Notes under the pieces: model-generated
What the model was told of the DNA's origin: nothing
Databases searched by the model: none
Seen by the model: the letters and a program-made list of their open reading frames with translations, nothing else
Assembly: GCA_905233165.1 (NCBI GenBank)
Contig: CAJODL010000001.1
Location: forward strand, 248,001 to 312,000
Reading direction: 5' to 3'
Origin: an uncultured Prevotella sp.
Lineage (GTDB): Bacteria > Bacteroidota > Bacteroidia > Bacteroidales > Bacteroidaceae
DNA length: 64,000 nucleotides
Translations under genes and position numbers: made by a program
Shown here: in pieces, positions 17,106-25,028 of the stretch
Numbering within the stretch: position 1 is the first letter of the stretch
Layout of the letters: each line of letters begins with the position of its first letter

Positions 17106-18410
17106 TTATACTTCTTTACCAAAAAGGGTAGCACTGGTGCTACCTGTGATACGGACACGGACGATTTCGCCGATGTGGTGTTTGCCTTTATCGAAGACTA
17201 CCATCTTGTTTTGCTCAGTGCGGCCACAGAGTTGTTCACGAGAGCGTTTACTGTAGTTTTCTACGAGGATATCAAACTCTTTTCCTACATCAGCCCTATA
17301 TGAAGCAGCAGACAGTTCGTTCTGAAGTGCTATCATCTCGTTGAGACGACGTATCTTGGTTTCTTCAGGTACATCGTCAGGAAGATGTTTTGAAGCGTAG
17401 GTGCCTGGGCGCTCGGAGTATTTGAACATAAAGGCGCTGGCATAGCCTACTTCCTTCATGAGAGAAAGACTCATCTGATGGTCTTCTTCTGTTTCAGAGT
17501 GATAACCTACAAAGATGTCTGTAGTGATAGCGCAATCAGGAATGATGCGTTTGATGGCTGCCACACGATCTAAATACCATTTGCGAGTATATTTTCTGTT
17601 CATCAACCTAAGAATGCGATCGGAACCGCTTTGTACCGGCAGATGGATATGCTTGCAGACATTAGGATATTGGGCAATCACTTTGAGTGTCTCATCGCTC
17701 ATATCCTTAGGATGTGAAGTTGTAAAGCGTACTCGCATATTGGGAACCGCCTCTGCTACAAGTCTTAGCAACTGTGGGAATGTAGTTCCCTCAAAGAGAT
17801 AGCTGTTTACATTTTGTCCTAGCAAGGTCACCTCCTTGAAATTACGGCTCTGTAGGTCTTTCACCTCCTTCAGGATACTCTCTACATCGCGTGAGCGCTC
17901 GCGTCCTCTTGTGTAAGGAACGATGCAGTAATGGCAGAAGTTGTTACAACCCCTCATGATGCTTACAAAACCAGAGATGTGCATGCCATGTGCTCGCTGT
18001 GGCATGATGTCACGATAGGTTTCTGTCAGAGAAAGGGTAGTATCAATGGCTTTTTGGCCAAGTTCACATTGTGCTATCAAGTCGGGTAAGGCGAGATAGG
18101 AGTCAGGCCCAGCCACGAGGTCTGCATGATAATTATTGATGAGAATCTCTTTTACACGCTCTGCCATACACCCCAACACACCTATTATGCGGTTTTCTTT
18201 GCCACATTTCTCATTATGAAGTGTTTCGAGGCGATGGTATATCTTGTTTTCTGCATTTTCACGCACAGAACAGGTGTTTAGAAAGATAGCATCTGCTTCG
18301 TTGGCATCTTCGCACAGTTCGTAGCCAGCCATTTGCATGATGCTTGCTACAACTTCAGAGTCTGCAACATTCATTTGGCAGCCGTATGTTTCAATATATA
18401 GTTTCTTCAT
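17106..18410 (-). CDS. miaB: tRNA-2-methylthio-N6-dimethylallyladenosine synthase MiaB
   Basis: This 434-residue radical-SAM methylthiotransferase adds the 2-methylthio group to i6A37 of tRNAs reading UNN codons. The N-terminal UPF0004 domain carries the first cluster cysteines (ETYGCQMN, LNTCSVRE, LGCMAERV), the radical-SAM core has RGCNNFCHYCIVPYTRGRERSR, and the C-terminus has a TRAM domain (about 370-432). I start at 18410 (MKKLYIETYGCQMN). An ATG at 18488 is in frame but would translate through a TACCTTTG promoter at 18417-18424. Presence of the IVPYTRGRERSR and HLPVQSGSDRIL motifs fits MiaB better than MtaB or RimO. Confidence 0.93.
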   Translation of the reverse strand: MKKLYIETYGCQMNVADSEVVASIMQMAGYELCEDANEADAIFLNTCSVRENAENKIYHRLETLHNEKCGKENRIIGVLGCMAERVKEILINNYHADLVAGPDSYLALPDLIAQCELGQKAIDTTLSLTETYRDIMPQRAHGMHISGFVSIMRGCNNFCHYCIVPYTRGRERSRDVESILKEVKDLQSRNFKEVTLLGQNVNSYLFEGTTFPQLLRLVAEAVPNMRVRFTTSHPKDMSDETLKVIAQYPNVCKHIHLPVQSGSDRILRLMNRKYTRKWYLDRVAAIKRIIPDCAITTDIFVGYHSETEEDHQMSLSLMKEVGYASAFMFKYSERPGTYASKHLPDDVPEETKIRRLNEMIALQNELSAASYRADVGKEFDILVENYSKRSREQLCGRTEQNKMVVFDKGKHHIGEIVRVRITGSTSATLFGKEV

Positions 18411-18416
18411 AGTTTG

Positions 18417-18447
18417 CAAAGGTACGATTAAGTTATGAGAAATGCAA
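18417..18447 (-). promoter_or_regulatory. Promoter of miaB
   Basis: On the minus strand, TTG (complement 18445-18447), a 20-base spacer and TACCTTTG (18417-18424), leaving almost no leader before the ATG at 18410. Confidence 0.8.
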
Positions 18448-18519
18448 GAAAAATAAAAACATTTTTGTCTTTTTCCTTGCATTTCCATAACGGAGTACCT
18501 TCAACCGCAGGTAAAAGGT

Positions 18520-18549
18520 ACGAAAAAAACGAAAACGAAAACGAAAACA
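18520..18549. repeat. ACGAAA hexamer array
   Basis: An imperfect run of ACGAAA units sits in the 190-base purine-rich stretch between the miaB promoter and the microgene promoter. Nothing else was recognised in that stretch. Confidence 0.6.
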
Positions 18550-18638
18550 AAAAAAAGTTTGTGTGAAAATGAAAAAAGGCCCTGTTTTTGAGTAAAATCA
18601 AGAAATTAAGGTAATGAAAAAGAAATAGGGAAAAAAAA

Positions 18639-18669
18639 TTGTGTGCGCACACAGAATGTCATACCTTTG
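18639..18669 (+). promoter_or_regulatory. Microgene promoter with a perfect palindrome in its spacer
   Basis: TTG at 18639-18641, a 20-base spacer and TACCTTTG at 18662-18669. The perfect 14-bp palindrome TGTGTGCGCACACA occupies 18640-18653, overlapping the -33 element and half the spacer, which looks like an operator for a dimeric repressor. The operator role is inference. Confidence 0.65.
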
Positions 18670-18773
18670 CACTCGGAAATCAGAAAACCCCACGCATTTT
18701 AGGGTAAAAAGATTGTCCAGGATAATAGAAAAGAGGTGAATTCCTCGTAATTAAAAAAGAAAGGAGACGCACT

Positions 18774-18863
18774 ATGTTTACAAACACAGCAATGGTTCTC
18801 ATGCTTACAATGGTTGGTATATCCACCATTTGCGGTTGCACCTCCCTGATGGGAAGAAGGTAA
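18774..18863 (+). CDS. 29-residue hydrophobic microprotein
   Basis: MFTNTAMVLMLTMVGISTIC is followed by GCTSLMGRR and a TAA. A good ribosome site, AAGGAGA, lies 7 bases before the ATG, which is unusual in this window where most genes lack one. The peptide is one hydrophobic helix with a positive C-terminus and a CGC motif, so a single-pass membrane peptide is likely. The gene is framed by its own promoter (18639-18669) and a strong terminator (18904-18944), giving a transcript near 270 bases with a leader of about 100. I do not recognise a family. It could be a membrane microprotein, a toxin-like peptide, or a short coding region on a regulatory RNA. Confidence 0.55.
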   Translation: MFTNTAMVLMLTMVGISTICGCTSLMGRR

Positions 18864-18903
18864 ACCCAAGCAGAAACAGACTCCAAACCCACTTTAAATA
18901 CTG

Positions 18904-18944
18904 ACGTCTGAGGGCTCGTAAGAGTTATCAGACGTTTTTTTTTT
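18904..18944 (+). terminator. Rho-independent terminator of the microgene
   Basis: ACGTCTGA (18904-18911) pairs with TCAGACGT (18928-18935), with an inner CTC/GAG pair and a run of nine or ten T directly after the stem. Confidence 0.85.
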
Positions 18945-18974
18945 GCTGTTTTAATACTTTTCTTACAAAAAAGT

Positions 18975-19005
18975 TTGGAAAAATGTGTTTTATTTACTAC
19001 CTTTG
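18975..19005 (+). promoter_or_regulatory. Promoter of secDF
   Basis: TTG at 18975-18977, a 20-base spacer and TACCTTTG at 18998-19005. The leader to the ATG at 19136 is about 125 bases, long for this window. Confidence 0.75.
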
Positions 19006-19135
19006 CACCGTTTTATGCGCATATATGCTCGCGTATAGGCGTGCGAACATGGTAAAATGGGGGCCAGAAGAAGTTCAAAAGACTTTGAGGGCGATACTGA
19101 AAATTAAAATCAATAATAATAAAAAAAAAACTAAA

Positions 19136-22100
19136 ATGCAAAACAAAGGAATTGTAATTGTAACCGCCATCTTGTTGACGCTTGCAAGTATTTTCTACCT
19201 TTCATTCTCTTTTGCTACAAGTTATTACGACTCTAAGGCAGCTGAGATGAAGGATCCTATTGCTGCACAGAACTACAAGGATTCTGTAAAGTATTTAGGA
19301 GTGTATTCTTACCAACAGTGTCTGGAGACTCAGATTGGTCTGGGTCTTGACCTGAAGGGTGGTATGAACGTGATTCTTGAAATCAGTGTGCCTGACGTAG
19401 TGGACATCTTGGCAGATCATAAGACAGATGCTGCTTACCAGAAGTCTATGGCTGAGGCAAAGAAGGAAGAAGAATCTTCACAGAGTGATTTCATCTCATT
19501 GTTTATCAAAGCTTACCAGAAGAATGCTCCTGGTCATCGTCTGGCAGAAATATTTGCTACTCAGCAGCTGAAGGGTAAGGTTTCTACTCAGAGTACTGAC
19601 GCTGAGGTTGAGAAAGCTCTGCGTGCAGAGGTACAGAGTGCCATTGACAACTCTTACAATGTAGTACGTAACCGTATCGATAAATTCGGTGTCGTACAGC
19701 CAAACATCCAGAAGTTGGAAGGTCAGGAAGGCCGTCTGATGGTTGAGATGCCTGGTGTAAGGGAGCCAGAGCGTGTACGTAAACTCCTTCAGGGTTCTGC
19801 AAACCTGGAGTTCTGGGAGACTTATAATGCTCAGGAAGTTCTTCCTTATTTCTCACAGCTCGATGCACGTCTTGCCGCTATCGCTTCCGGCGAGAAGGTT
19901 GAAGAGGTTGCTGACAGCGCAAAGACTGAGACTGCAGAGGTTGCCGAGGCACCTGCCGAAGCTGATACTGCCGTAAAAGAGGCAGCACCTAAATTCCAAC
20001 TTAAGAAGAACGACGCCGACCAGGCTGCTGCAGCTGACAAGGCTGCCAAGCAGGATGACAAGGCTATCGAAAAGGCAAAGAAAGAGCATCCGCTCTTCGC
20101 TTTCTTCCAGCCAGTACAGGGACAGAGCCTTTCTACTGTAGGTTATGCTCACGAGCGTGATACTGCTGAGATAAACAAAGCAATCTATGGCGAAGAGGCT
20201 AAGAAGGTTATCCCTTCTGACGTAAAGCTGCTGTGGAGTGCTAAGCCTGTTGACGGTACAAAGAATATCTTTGAGCTGCATGCCTTGAAGGTGACATCTA
20301 CCTCTGGACGTGCTCCATTGGAGGGTGATGTGATAACAGATGCAAAGGACGAATTTGACAACTTCGGTCGTCCATGTGTATCAATGTCTATGAATAATGA
20401 GGGTGCTCGTTTGTGGGCACAGTTGACAAAGCAGAATGTAGGAAAGGCTATTGCTATCGTTCTGGATGGTGTTGTTTATTCTGCTCCTCGTGTAAATGGT
20501 GAGATATCTGGTGGAAACTCTCAGATTTCTGGTAACTTTACAATTGAAGATACTAAAGACCTTGCAAACACCTTGAAGTCAGGTCGTATGCCTGCTCCTG
20601 CACGTATCGTACAGGAAGAGGTAGTAGGTCCTACACTCGGTGCTCAGTCTATCCAACAGGGTATTATCTCATTCATCATCGCTTTTGTACTCCTGATGAT
20701 TTACATGGTTTGCATGTATAACTTCATCCCTGGTATGATGGCAAATATGGCTCTTGTTATAAACCTCTTCTTCACACTCGGTATTTTGACAAGCTTCCAG
20801 GCAGCCTTGACAATGTCAGGTATTGCGGGTATGGTATTGTCATTGGGTACTGCAGTGGATGCTAACGTGCTGATTTACGAGCGTATTAAGGAAGAGATGA
20901 AGGGTGGTCTCGGATTAAAGCAGGCTCTGGCTGCTGGTTACAGCAACGCTTTCTCTGCTATCTTTGACTCTAACCTCACTTCTATCATTACAGGTGTCAT
21001 ATTGTATGTATTTGGTACAGGTCCTATCCGCGGCTTCGCTACAACATGGATAATCGGTATCATCTGTTCATTCTTTACTGCAGTATTCCTCACACGTCTC
21101 GTTTTCGAGCGTCAGCTGAATAACGACCGTTGGAAGAACCTGACATTCTGCACACCAATATCTAAGAACCTGCTGCAAAATACTGATGTCAAGTTCATGT
21201 CTCTCTATAAGAAGACATTCACTTTTGTTGGTATTGCCATCATAGTATTCATTGCCAGCTTCGTTGTTCGTGGTCTCTCACAGAGTATTGACTTTACTGG
21301 TGGCCGTAACTATGTAGTTACCTTCGAGAAAGCTGTACAGCCAGAAGAAGTGCGTGGTGCTATAGCAAAGGCATTTGATGGCTACAACACCAGTGTCATT
21401 GCTCTTGGTACAGACAACAAGACAGTTCGTATCTCTACCAACTATAAGATTGAGTCAAACAATCCTAATGTTGATGACGAGGCAGAGACAATCCTCTACA
21501 AGGCATTGAAGGCAGAAGGTGTAGTAAATCAGCCAAGCGTAGAGGCATTTAAGAATCCTGATGTACGTGAGGGTGGTTCTATCATATCTTCACAGAAAGT
21601 GGGACCAAGTGTAGCAAAGGATATCACTTATGGTGCTATCATCAGTGTGCTTTTCGCACTTGTTGCAATCTTCATCTACATCCTCATACGTTTCCGCAAC
21701 GTAGCATTCTCTGTAGGTTCTACATGTGCTCTTGCTGTTGATACAATAGTGGTACTCGGAATATACTCTCTCTGTTGGGGTTGGATGCCATTCTCTCTTG
21801 AGATAGACCAAACATTCATCGGTGCTATCCTGACTGTGATAGGTTATTCTATCAATGATAAGGTGGTTGTATTTGACCGTATCCGTGAGAATCTGAGGAT
21901 TCATCCAAAGTGGGATATACAGACAAGTTTCAATACTTCTATCAACCAGACATTGGCTCGTACCATCAATACCTCTTTCTCTACATTGTTGGTATTGCTG
22001 TGTATATTCTTCCTTGGTGGTGACTCTATCCGCTCATTCTCATTTGCTATGATACTGGGTGTAGTATTCGGAACGTTGTCATCAATATTCGTTGCAGCAC

Positions 22101-22171
22101 CTGTTGCATACCTCACTCTCGGAAAGCATATCGAGAATAGACTGAAAAAGGCAGAGAACGCTGCAGAGTAA
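19136..22171 (+). CDS. secDF: Protein translocase subunit SecDF (fused)
   Basis: This 1011-residue fused SecD-SecF uses the proton gradient to help protein export through SecYEG. The SecD half has a TM1 after MQNKGIVIV, the LGLDLKGGMNVILEI motif, periplasmic P1 domain and a membrane block with GMVLSLGTAVDANVLIYERI. The SecF half begins near residue 690 with SQSIDFTGGRNYVVTFEKA and has GYSINDKVVVFDRIRENLR. Between P1 parts is a low-complexity Ala/Glu/Lys segment (about residues 255-315). I start at 19136: an earlier in-frame ATG (18983) lies upstream of the promoter. Codon use is strongly biased (GGT, GCT, CGT), as expected for high expression. The YqiA-like gene follows after 11 bases. Confidence 0.95.
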   Translation: MQNKGIVIVTAILLTLASIFYLSFSFATSYYDSKAAEMKDPIAAQNYKDSVKYLGVYSYQQCLETQIGLGLDLKGGMNVILEISVPDVVDILADHKTDAAYQKSMAEAKKEEESSQSDFISLFIKAYQKNAPGHRLAEIFATQQLKGKVSTQSTDAEVEKALRAEVQSAIDNSYNVVRNRIDKFGVVQPNIQKLEGQEGRLMVEMPGVREPERVRKLLQGSANLEFWETYNAQEVLPYFSQLDARLAAIASGEKVEEVADSAKTETAEVAEAPAEADTAVKEAAPKFQLKKNDADQAAAADKAAKQDDKAIEKAKKEHPLFAFFQPVQGQSLSTVGYAHERDTAEINKAIYGEEAKKVIPSDVKLLWSAKPVDGTKNIFELHALKVTSTSGRAPLEGDVITDAKDEFDNFGRPCVSMSMNNEGARLWAQLTKQNVGKAIAIVLDGVVYSAPRVNGEISGGNSQISGNFTIEDTKDLANTLKSGRMPAPARIVQEEVVGPTLGAQSIQQGIISFIIAFVLLMIYMVCMYNFIPGMMANMALVINLFFTLGILTSFQAALTMSGIAGMVLSLGTAVDANVLIYERIKEEMKGGLGLKQALAAGYSNAFSAIFDSNLTSIITGVILYVFGTGPIRGFATTWIIGIICSFFTAVFLTRLVFERQLNNDRWKNLTFCTPISKNLLQNTDVKFMSLYKKTFTFVGIAIIVFIASFVVRGLSQSIDFTGGRNYVVTFEKAVQPEEVRGAIAKAFDGYNTSVIALGTDNKTVRISTNYKIESNNPNVDDEAETILYKALKAEGVVNQPSVEAFKNPDVREGGSIISSQKVGPSVAKDITYGAIISVLFALVAIFIYILIRFRNVAFSVGSTCALAVDTIVVLGIYSLCWGWMPFSLEIDQTFIGAILTVIGYSINDKVVVFDRIRENLRIHPKWDIQTSFNTSINQTLARTINTSFSTLLVLLCIFFLGGDSIRSFSFAMILGVVFGTLSSIFVAAPVAYLTLGKHIENRLKKAENAAE

Positions 22172-22182
22172 TCTCTGACATT

Positions 22183-22803
22183 ATGCAAATAATATATTTA
22201 CATGGTTTCTCATCTGCGGGCAGTACTGGTACTGCTACGGAGATGAGAAATCATTTTTATCCCCTCGGAGTGAATGTCATTTCTCCTGACATTCCGGTAA
22301 TGCCCAATGATGCAGTACCTTTTCTGCGTGACTTTATTGCTGAGCATAAGCCTGATTTGATTATAGGAACATCAATGGGAGCAATGTATGCTGAGTTGCA
22401 GAAAGGCTATCGTCGCATTCTTGTAAATCCTTCTTTTCAGATGTCACGAACTCTGACCTTTAATCATCTTGGAAAGAATGTAGCATTTCAGAATCCACGT
22501 CAGGATGGTGCTACACAATTTAAGGTGGATAAGGAGATGATAGCACAGTTCAAAGCATTGGAAACAGTGCCAAAGAAAGGTGGTGACAATACTCCGCATG
22601 TTCTTTATGGCATTACACCAAAGGAAAAAGAACTTGTGTGGGGACTATTTGGTGACAAGGACAGGTTGGTGAACTTCCAAAAGGAATTCCAGAAGTGTTA
22701 TGGCAAAGAGCATTTTAAGGTTATTGATGCAGAACATCGCCTTAATAGCATTGTCCTCAAGAAAGAGATAATACCTTTGATACACCAAATTTTAGGTGTA
22801 TGA
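22183..22803 (+). CDS. YqiA/YcfP-like alpha/beta-hydrolase (esterase)
   Basis: This 206-residue cytoplasmic hydrolase has the family opening IIYLHGFSSAGSTGT, a nucleophile elbow GTSMGA (Ser in GxSxG), a likely acid in FGDKDRLV and a His in DAEHRLNS, so the Ser-Asp-His triad is intact. The family (UPF0227-like) includes E. coli YqiA with short-chain acyl-esterase activity; the physiological substrate is unknown. It lies 11 bases after secDF, and its TGA overlaps the ATG of the next gene (ATGA), so the two are translationally coupled. Confidence 0.82.
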   Translation: MQIIYLHGFSSAGSTGTATEMRNHFYPLGVNVISPDIPVMPNDAVPFLRDFIAEHKPDLIIGTSMGAMYAELQKGYRRILVNPSFQMSRTLTFNHLGKNVAFQNPRQDGATQFKVDKEMIAQFKALETVPKKGGDNTPHVLYGITPKEKELVWGLFGDKDRLVNFQKEFQKCYGKEHFKVIDAEHRLNSIVLKKEIIPLIHQILGV

Positions 22804-23666
22804 CGCGTGCGTACATTATTATATTATTCATAATACTACATTTTTTCTCATGCAACAGGCAGGAGCCGACAAATCAAGGTCGTACCTCTGCCTGTTGGAT
22901 TTATGCTATGTGTGCGTGTATAGAGCATGAGGCGCAACAGATAGGAGATAGTATTGTATTGTCGCGTCAATGGTTGCTGGCACGTGAATTGGAAGAGCAA
23001 ACTCTGAGAGGAGAGGAGATAGCAATACGTAATGTGGGACCAGAAGCATTGCGACTGATAAGCCAATATGGGTTGGTTCCATATTCTTTTGAACGTTCCC
23101 ATATCAATAATGGTACTGTATTGATAAAGAAAATAAGGCTGTTAAGGGAACAGAATGATGATAAGGAAGTCTTGTATTCACGCCTGAAAGATATACTACC
23201 GCGTTTTACAGTAATAGATTATAATCCTTTTGAGAAAAATGCTAAAGGCTCCTTCTATTACTATTCTATGCGATATTCGCCAATACAGTTTGCAGAAAGC
23301 ATGATGTATCGCATACATTATGATTGGTATGCTTACAGCAGCGACAAAAAACGTGGAGAGAAATTTGTGCTTGATGCTCCTGATAATAGGAAAAAGTACG
23401 AATATATCAATATCTCATACAAGGAGATGTATGAAAAAGTGGTTGAATCCGTAAAGGTTGGACATGCCGTATATTGGGAATATGGTGAAAACCATACCTC
23501 TGGTCACGCCATGGCAATTGTGGGATTAAATAAATCTAGAAAGGGTAGGGGAGAGAGTCTTATATGTCTAAATTCTTATGGTACTGAATGGGGTAATAAA
23601 GGAAAATGCATCATCAGTCCCCAATTTTTCCTGTCACATACATGTAATATTGGTGTATGTAGATAG
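22800..23666 (+). CDS. Papain-like (C1-type) cysteine peptidase, probable lipoprotein
   Basis: This 288-residue protein begins with a hydrophobic leader and a Cys after HFFS, a plausible lipobox, so it is probably an envelope lipoprotein. Papain-fold residues are in place: the oxyanion Gln in NQGRTSACWIYA with the catalytic Cys before Trp, His in SGHAMAIVGL, and Asn in LNSYGTEWGNKG. It looks like the C1-like peptidases of Bacteroidetes related in fold to bleomycin hydrolase. Target unknown. It shares ATGA with the YqiA-like gene and, through it, a transcript with secDF. It converges with the AraC gene at 23716. Confidence 0.78.
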   Translation: MTRAYIIILFIILHFFSCNRQEPTNQGRTSACWIYAMCACIEHEAQQIGDSIVLSRQWLLARELEEQTLRGEEIAIRNVGPEALRLISQYGLVPYSFERSHINNGTVLIKKIRLLREQNDDKEVLYSRLKDILPRFTVIDYNPFEKNAKGSFYYYSMRYSPIQFAESMMYRIHYDWYAYSSDKKRGEKFVLDAPDNRKKYEYINISYKEMYEKVVESVKVGHAVYWEYGENHTSGHAMAIVGLNKSRKGRGESLICLNSYGTEWGNKGKCIISPQFFLSHTCNIGVCR

Positions 23667-23715
23667 AAAATATTGTAGTGCTAGAGTAATAAAAAATATG
23701 TTTAATAGAAAATTC

Positions 23716-24594
23716 TTACAGTTTTGTGCGGAACTTCGTAGGTGAAATACCCAGATGTTTGCGAACATAGGCTCCGAAATGTGAGATGTTTGAGAAACCT
23801 AAGCGGAAAGATATCTGCTTTACACTATAGTTGAGGTCTGTAAGATAGTAGCGAATGTCATCAAGGGTGTATTGTATAATCCATTCTGATGCTGATTTGT
23901 CACTATATTGACGGCACAACATGGTAAGATATTTTGGTGAGATATTCAGTTGCTCAGCATAATAAGCCGCTGGACGATGCTTCACATCAATATTGGAAAG
24001 AATATTCAGGAATTTGTTGAATATCTGTCGGCTTTGCAATATGCGTGGCTCTTCTCCTATACCATTGCTGGCCTCAAGGACATCACAAAGTTCCAAAAGC
24101 AGAGCTCGTATCAGTGTTTGAACCACTTCACGTGAAGAATTACGATCAGAGGTTATTTTTGATCTAATAAGGGCATAATACTGTCTAAAATCTTCCTTGC
24201 ATGCACGAGACATTGGAATAATGTTGGTTTGGTTGATATAAACAGCTCTGTTCCAAATATTGATTTTGTCACGCAATAGTCCCTGCACAACGTGATTGGA
24301 GAGGCACAATAACTTGCACTCAAAATCATCGCTGAAATGGCAGTTGTCTATTTTAACATTTGGAGGACAGAAAAGAATATCGTCCTCTTTGATTTTGGAT
24401 TCCTTGCCGTTTACAGTCATAACAAGAGACCCTTTGACGCATAGACCGATGAGATTTATCATCGGTTGCACGGGATAAACTTCAGACAGATCGCGGACAT
24501 TGTCAAAAATGATGACATCCCCATCACTGTAATCGACCATTAAGTTCTTAAACTCAATGTTTCCATGTTGATTGTTTGTTTTTTTAGTTGCCAT
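23716..24594 (-). CDS. AraC-family transcriptional regulator
   Basis: This 292-residue regulator has an N-terminal cupin-like domain (about 40-110, LVMTVNGKESKIKEDDILFC) and C-terminal AraC helix-turn-helix motifs (about 190-288; KHRPAAYYAEQLNISPKYLT and SVKQISFRLGFSNISHFGAY). It has no membrane segments. It stands alone between two minus- and plus-strand operons that do not suggest a substrate, so its target is unknown. The 203-base gap upstream holds only a -7-like box. Confidence 0.82.
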   Translation of the reverse strand: MATKKTNNQHGNIEFKNLMVDYSDGDVIIFDNVRDLSEVYPVQPMINLIGLCVKGSLVMTVNGKESKIKEDDILFCPPNVKIDNCHFSDDFECKLLCLSNHVVQGLLRDKINIWNRAVYINQTNIIPMSRACKEDFRQYYALIRSKITSDRNSSREVVQTLIRALLLELCDVLEASNGIGEEPRILQSRQIFNKFLNILSNIDVKHRPAAYYAEQLNISPKYLTMLCRQYSDKSASEWIIQYTLDDIRYYLTDLNYSVKQISFRLGFSNISHFGAYVRKHLGISPTKFRTKL

Positions 24595-24622
24595 ATGATA
24601 TGGATTTGTGTTGCAGTTGATG

Positions 24623-24630
24623 CAAAATTA
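24623..24630 (-). promoter_or_regulatory. Candidate -7 box of the AraC gene
   Basis: The minus strand reads TAATTTTG 29 bases before the ATG at 24594. No good TTG lies at the -33 distance. Nothing else was recognised in the gap 24595-24797. Confidence 0.4.
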
Positions 24631-24797
24631 ACTTATTTTTCTCGAATATTTATAGGTGAGACGAAAAAAATTCATTGAAAAAGTAGTAATTTCCCATATC
24701 CGTTGTTTATTCTACCAAATTGAATACAGGCAAACTTAAAAAAATGGTCTAACTTATAGCATATCAGAGCATTAACATGGTAAAAACTGTCCTCGTA

Positions 24798-25028
24798 CTA
24801 TAAATAATCCTCCCCATTCTCATATTGGGGGGGTATAAAGAGTGATGAATCTTCTTGATGTTCATACATTTGCTCATGCAGTTTCTCTGTTTCCATAAGT
24901 GCACTATTATGTCCGTTGAGGGCTGCGAATGGAGCAAACTGAGCTGCTCTGTTCCATATTGACATCGGAGTATGTTTCTTGGAAACATGGTGGGGGAGGT
25001 TGATGATTTCTTCGTAATTATCGTTCAT
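24798..25028 (-). CDS. Small YolD-like partner of the Y-family polymerase
   Basis: This 76-residue soluble protein has the core MSIWNRAAQFAPFAALNGHN. A nearly identical motif (RAAQFAPFAAL) marks small proteins encoded next to UmuC-like polymerases in Firmicutes (YolD-like group), so an accessory role in lesion bypass is plausible. Its ATG overlaps the polymerase stop (ATGA on the minus strand, 25025-25028), showing translational coupling. Function is inferred from the motif and position only. Confidence 0.7.
   Translation of the reverse strand: MNDNYEEIINLPHHVSKKHTPMSIWNRAAQFAPFAALNGHNSALMETEKLHEQMYEHQEDSSLFIPPQYENGEDYL

Noticed and set aside
18774..18863. Type I toxin-antitoxin pair
   Set aside because: The peptide is toxin-like in shape, but I found no antisense promoter or RNA opposite it, so the claim is not supported.
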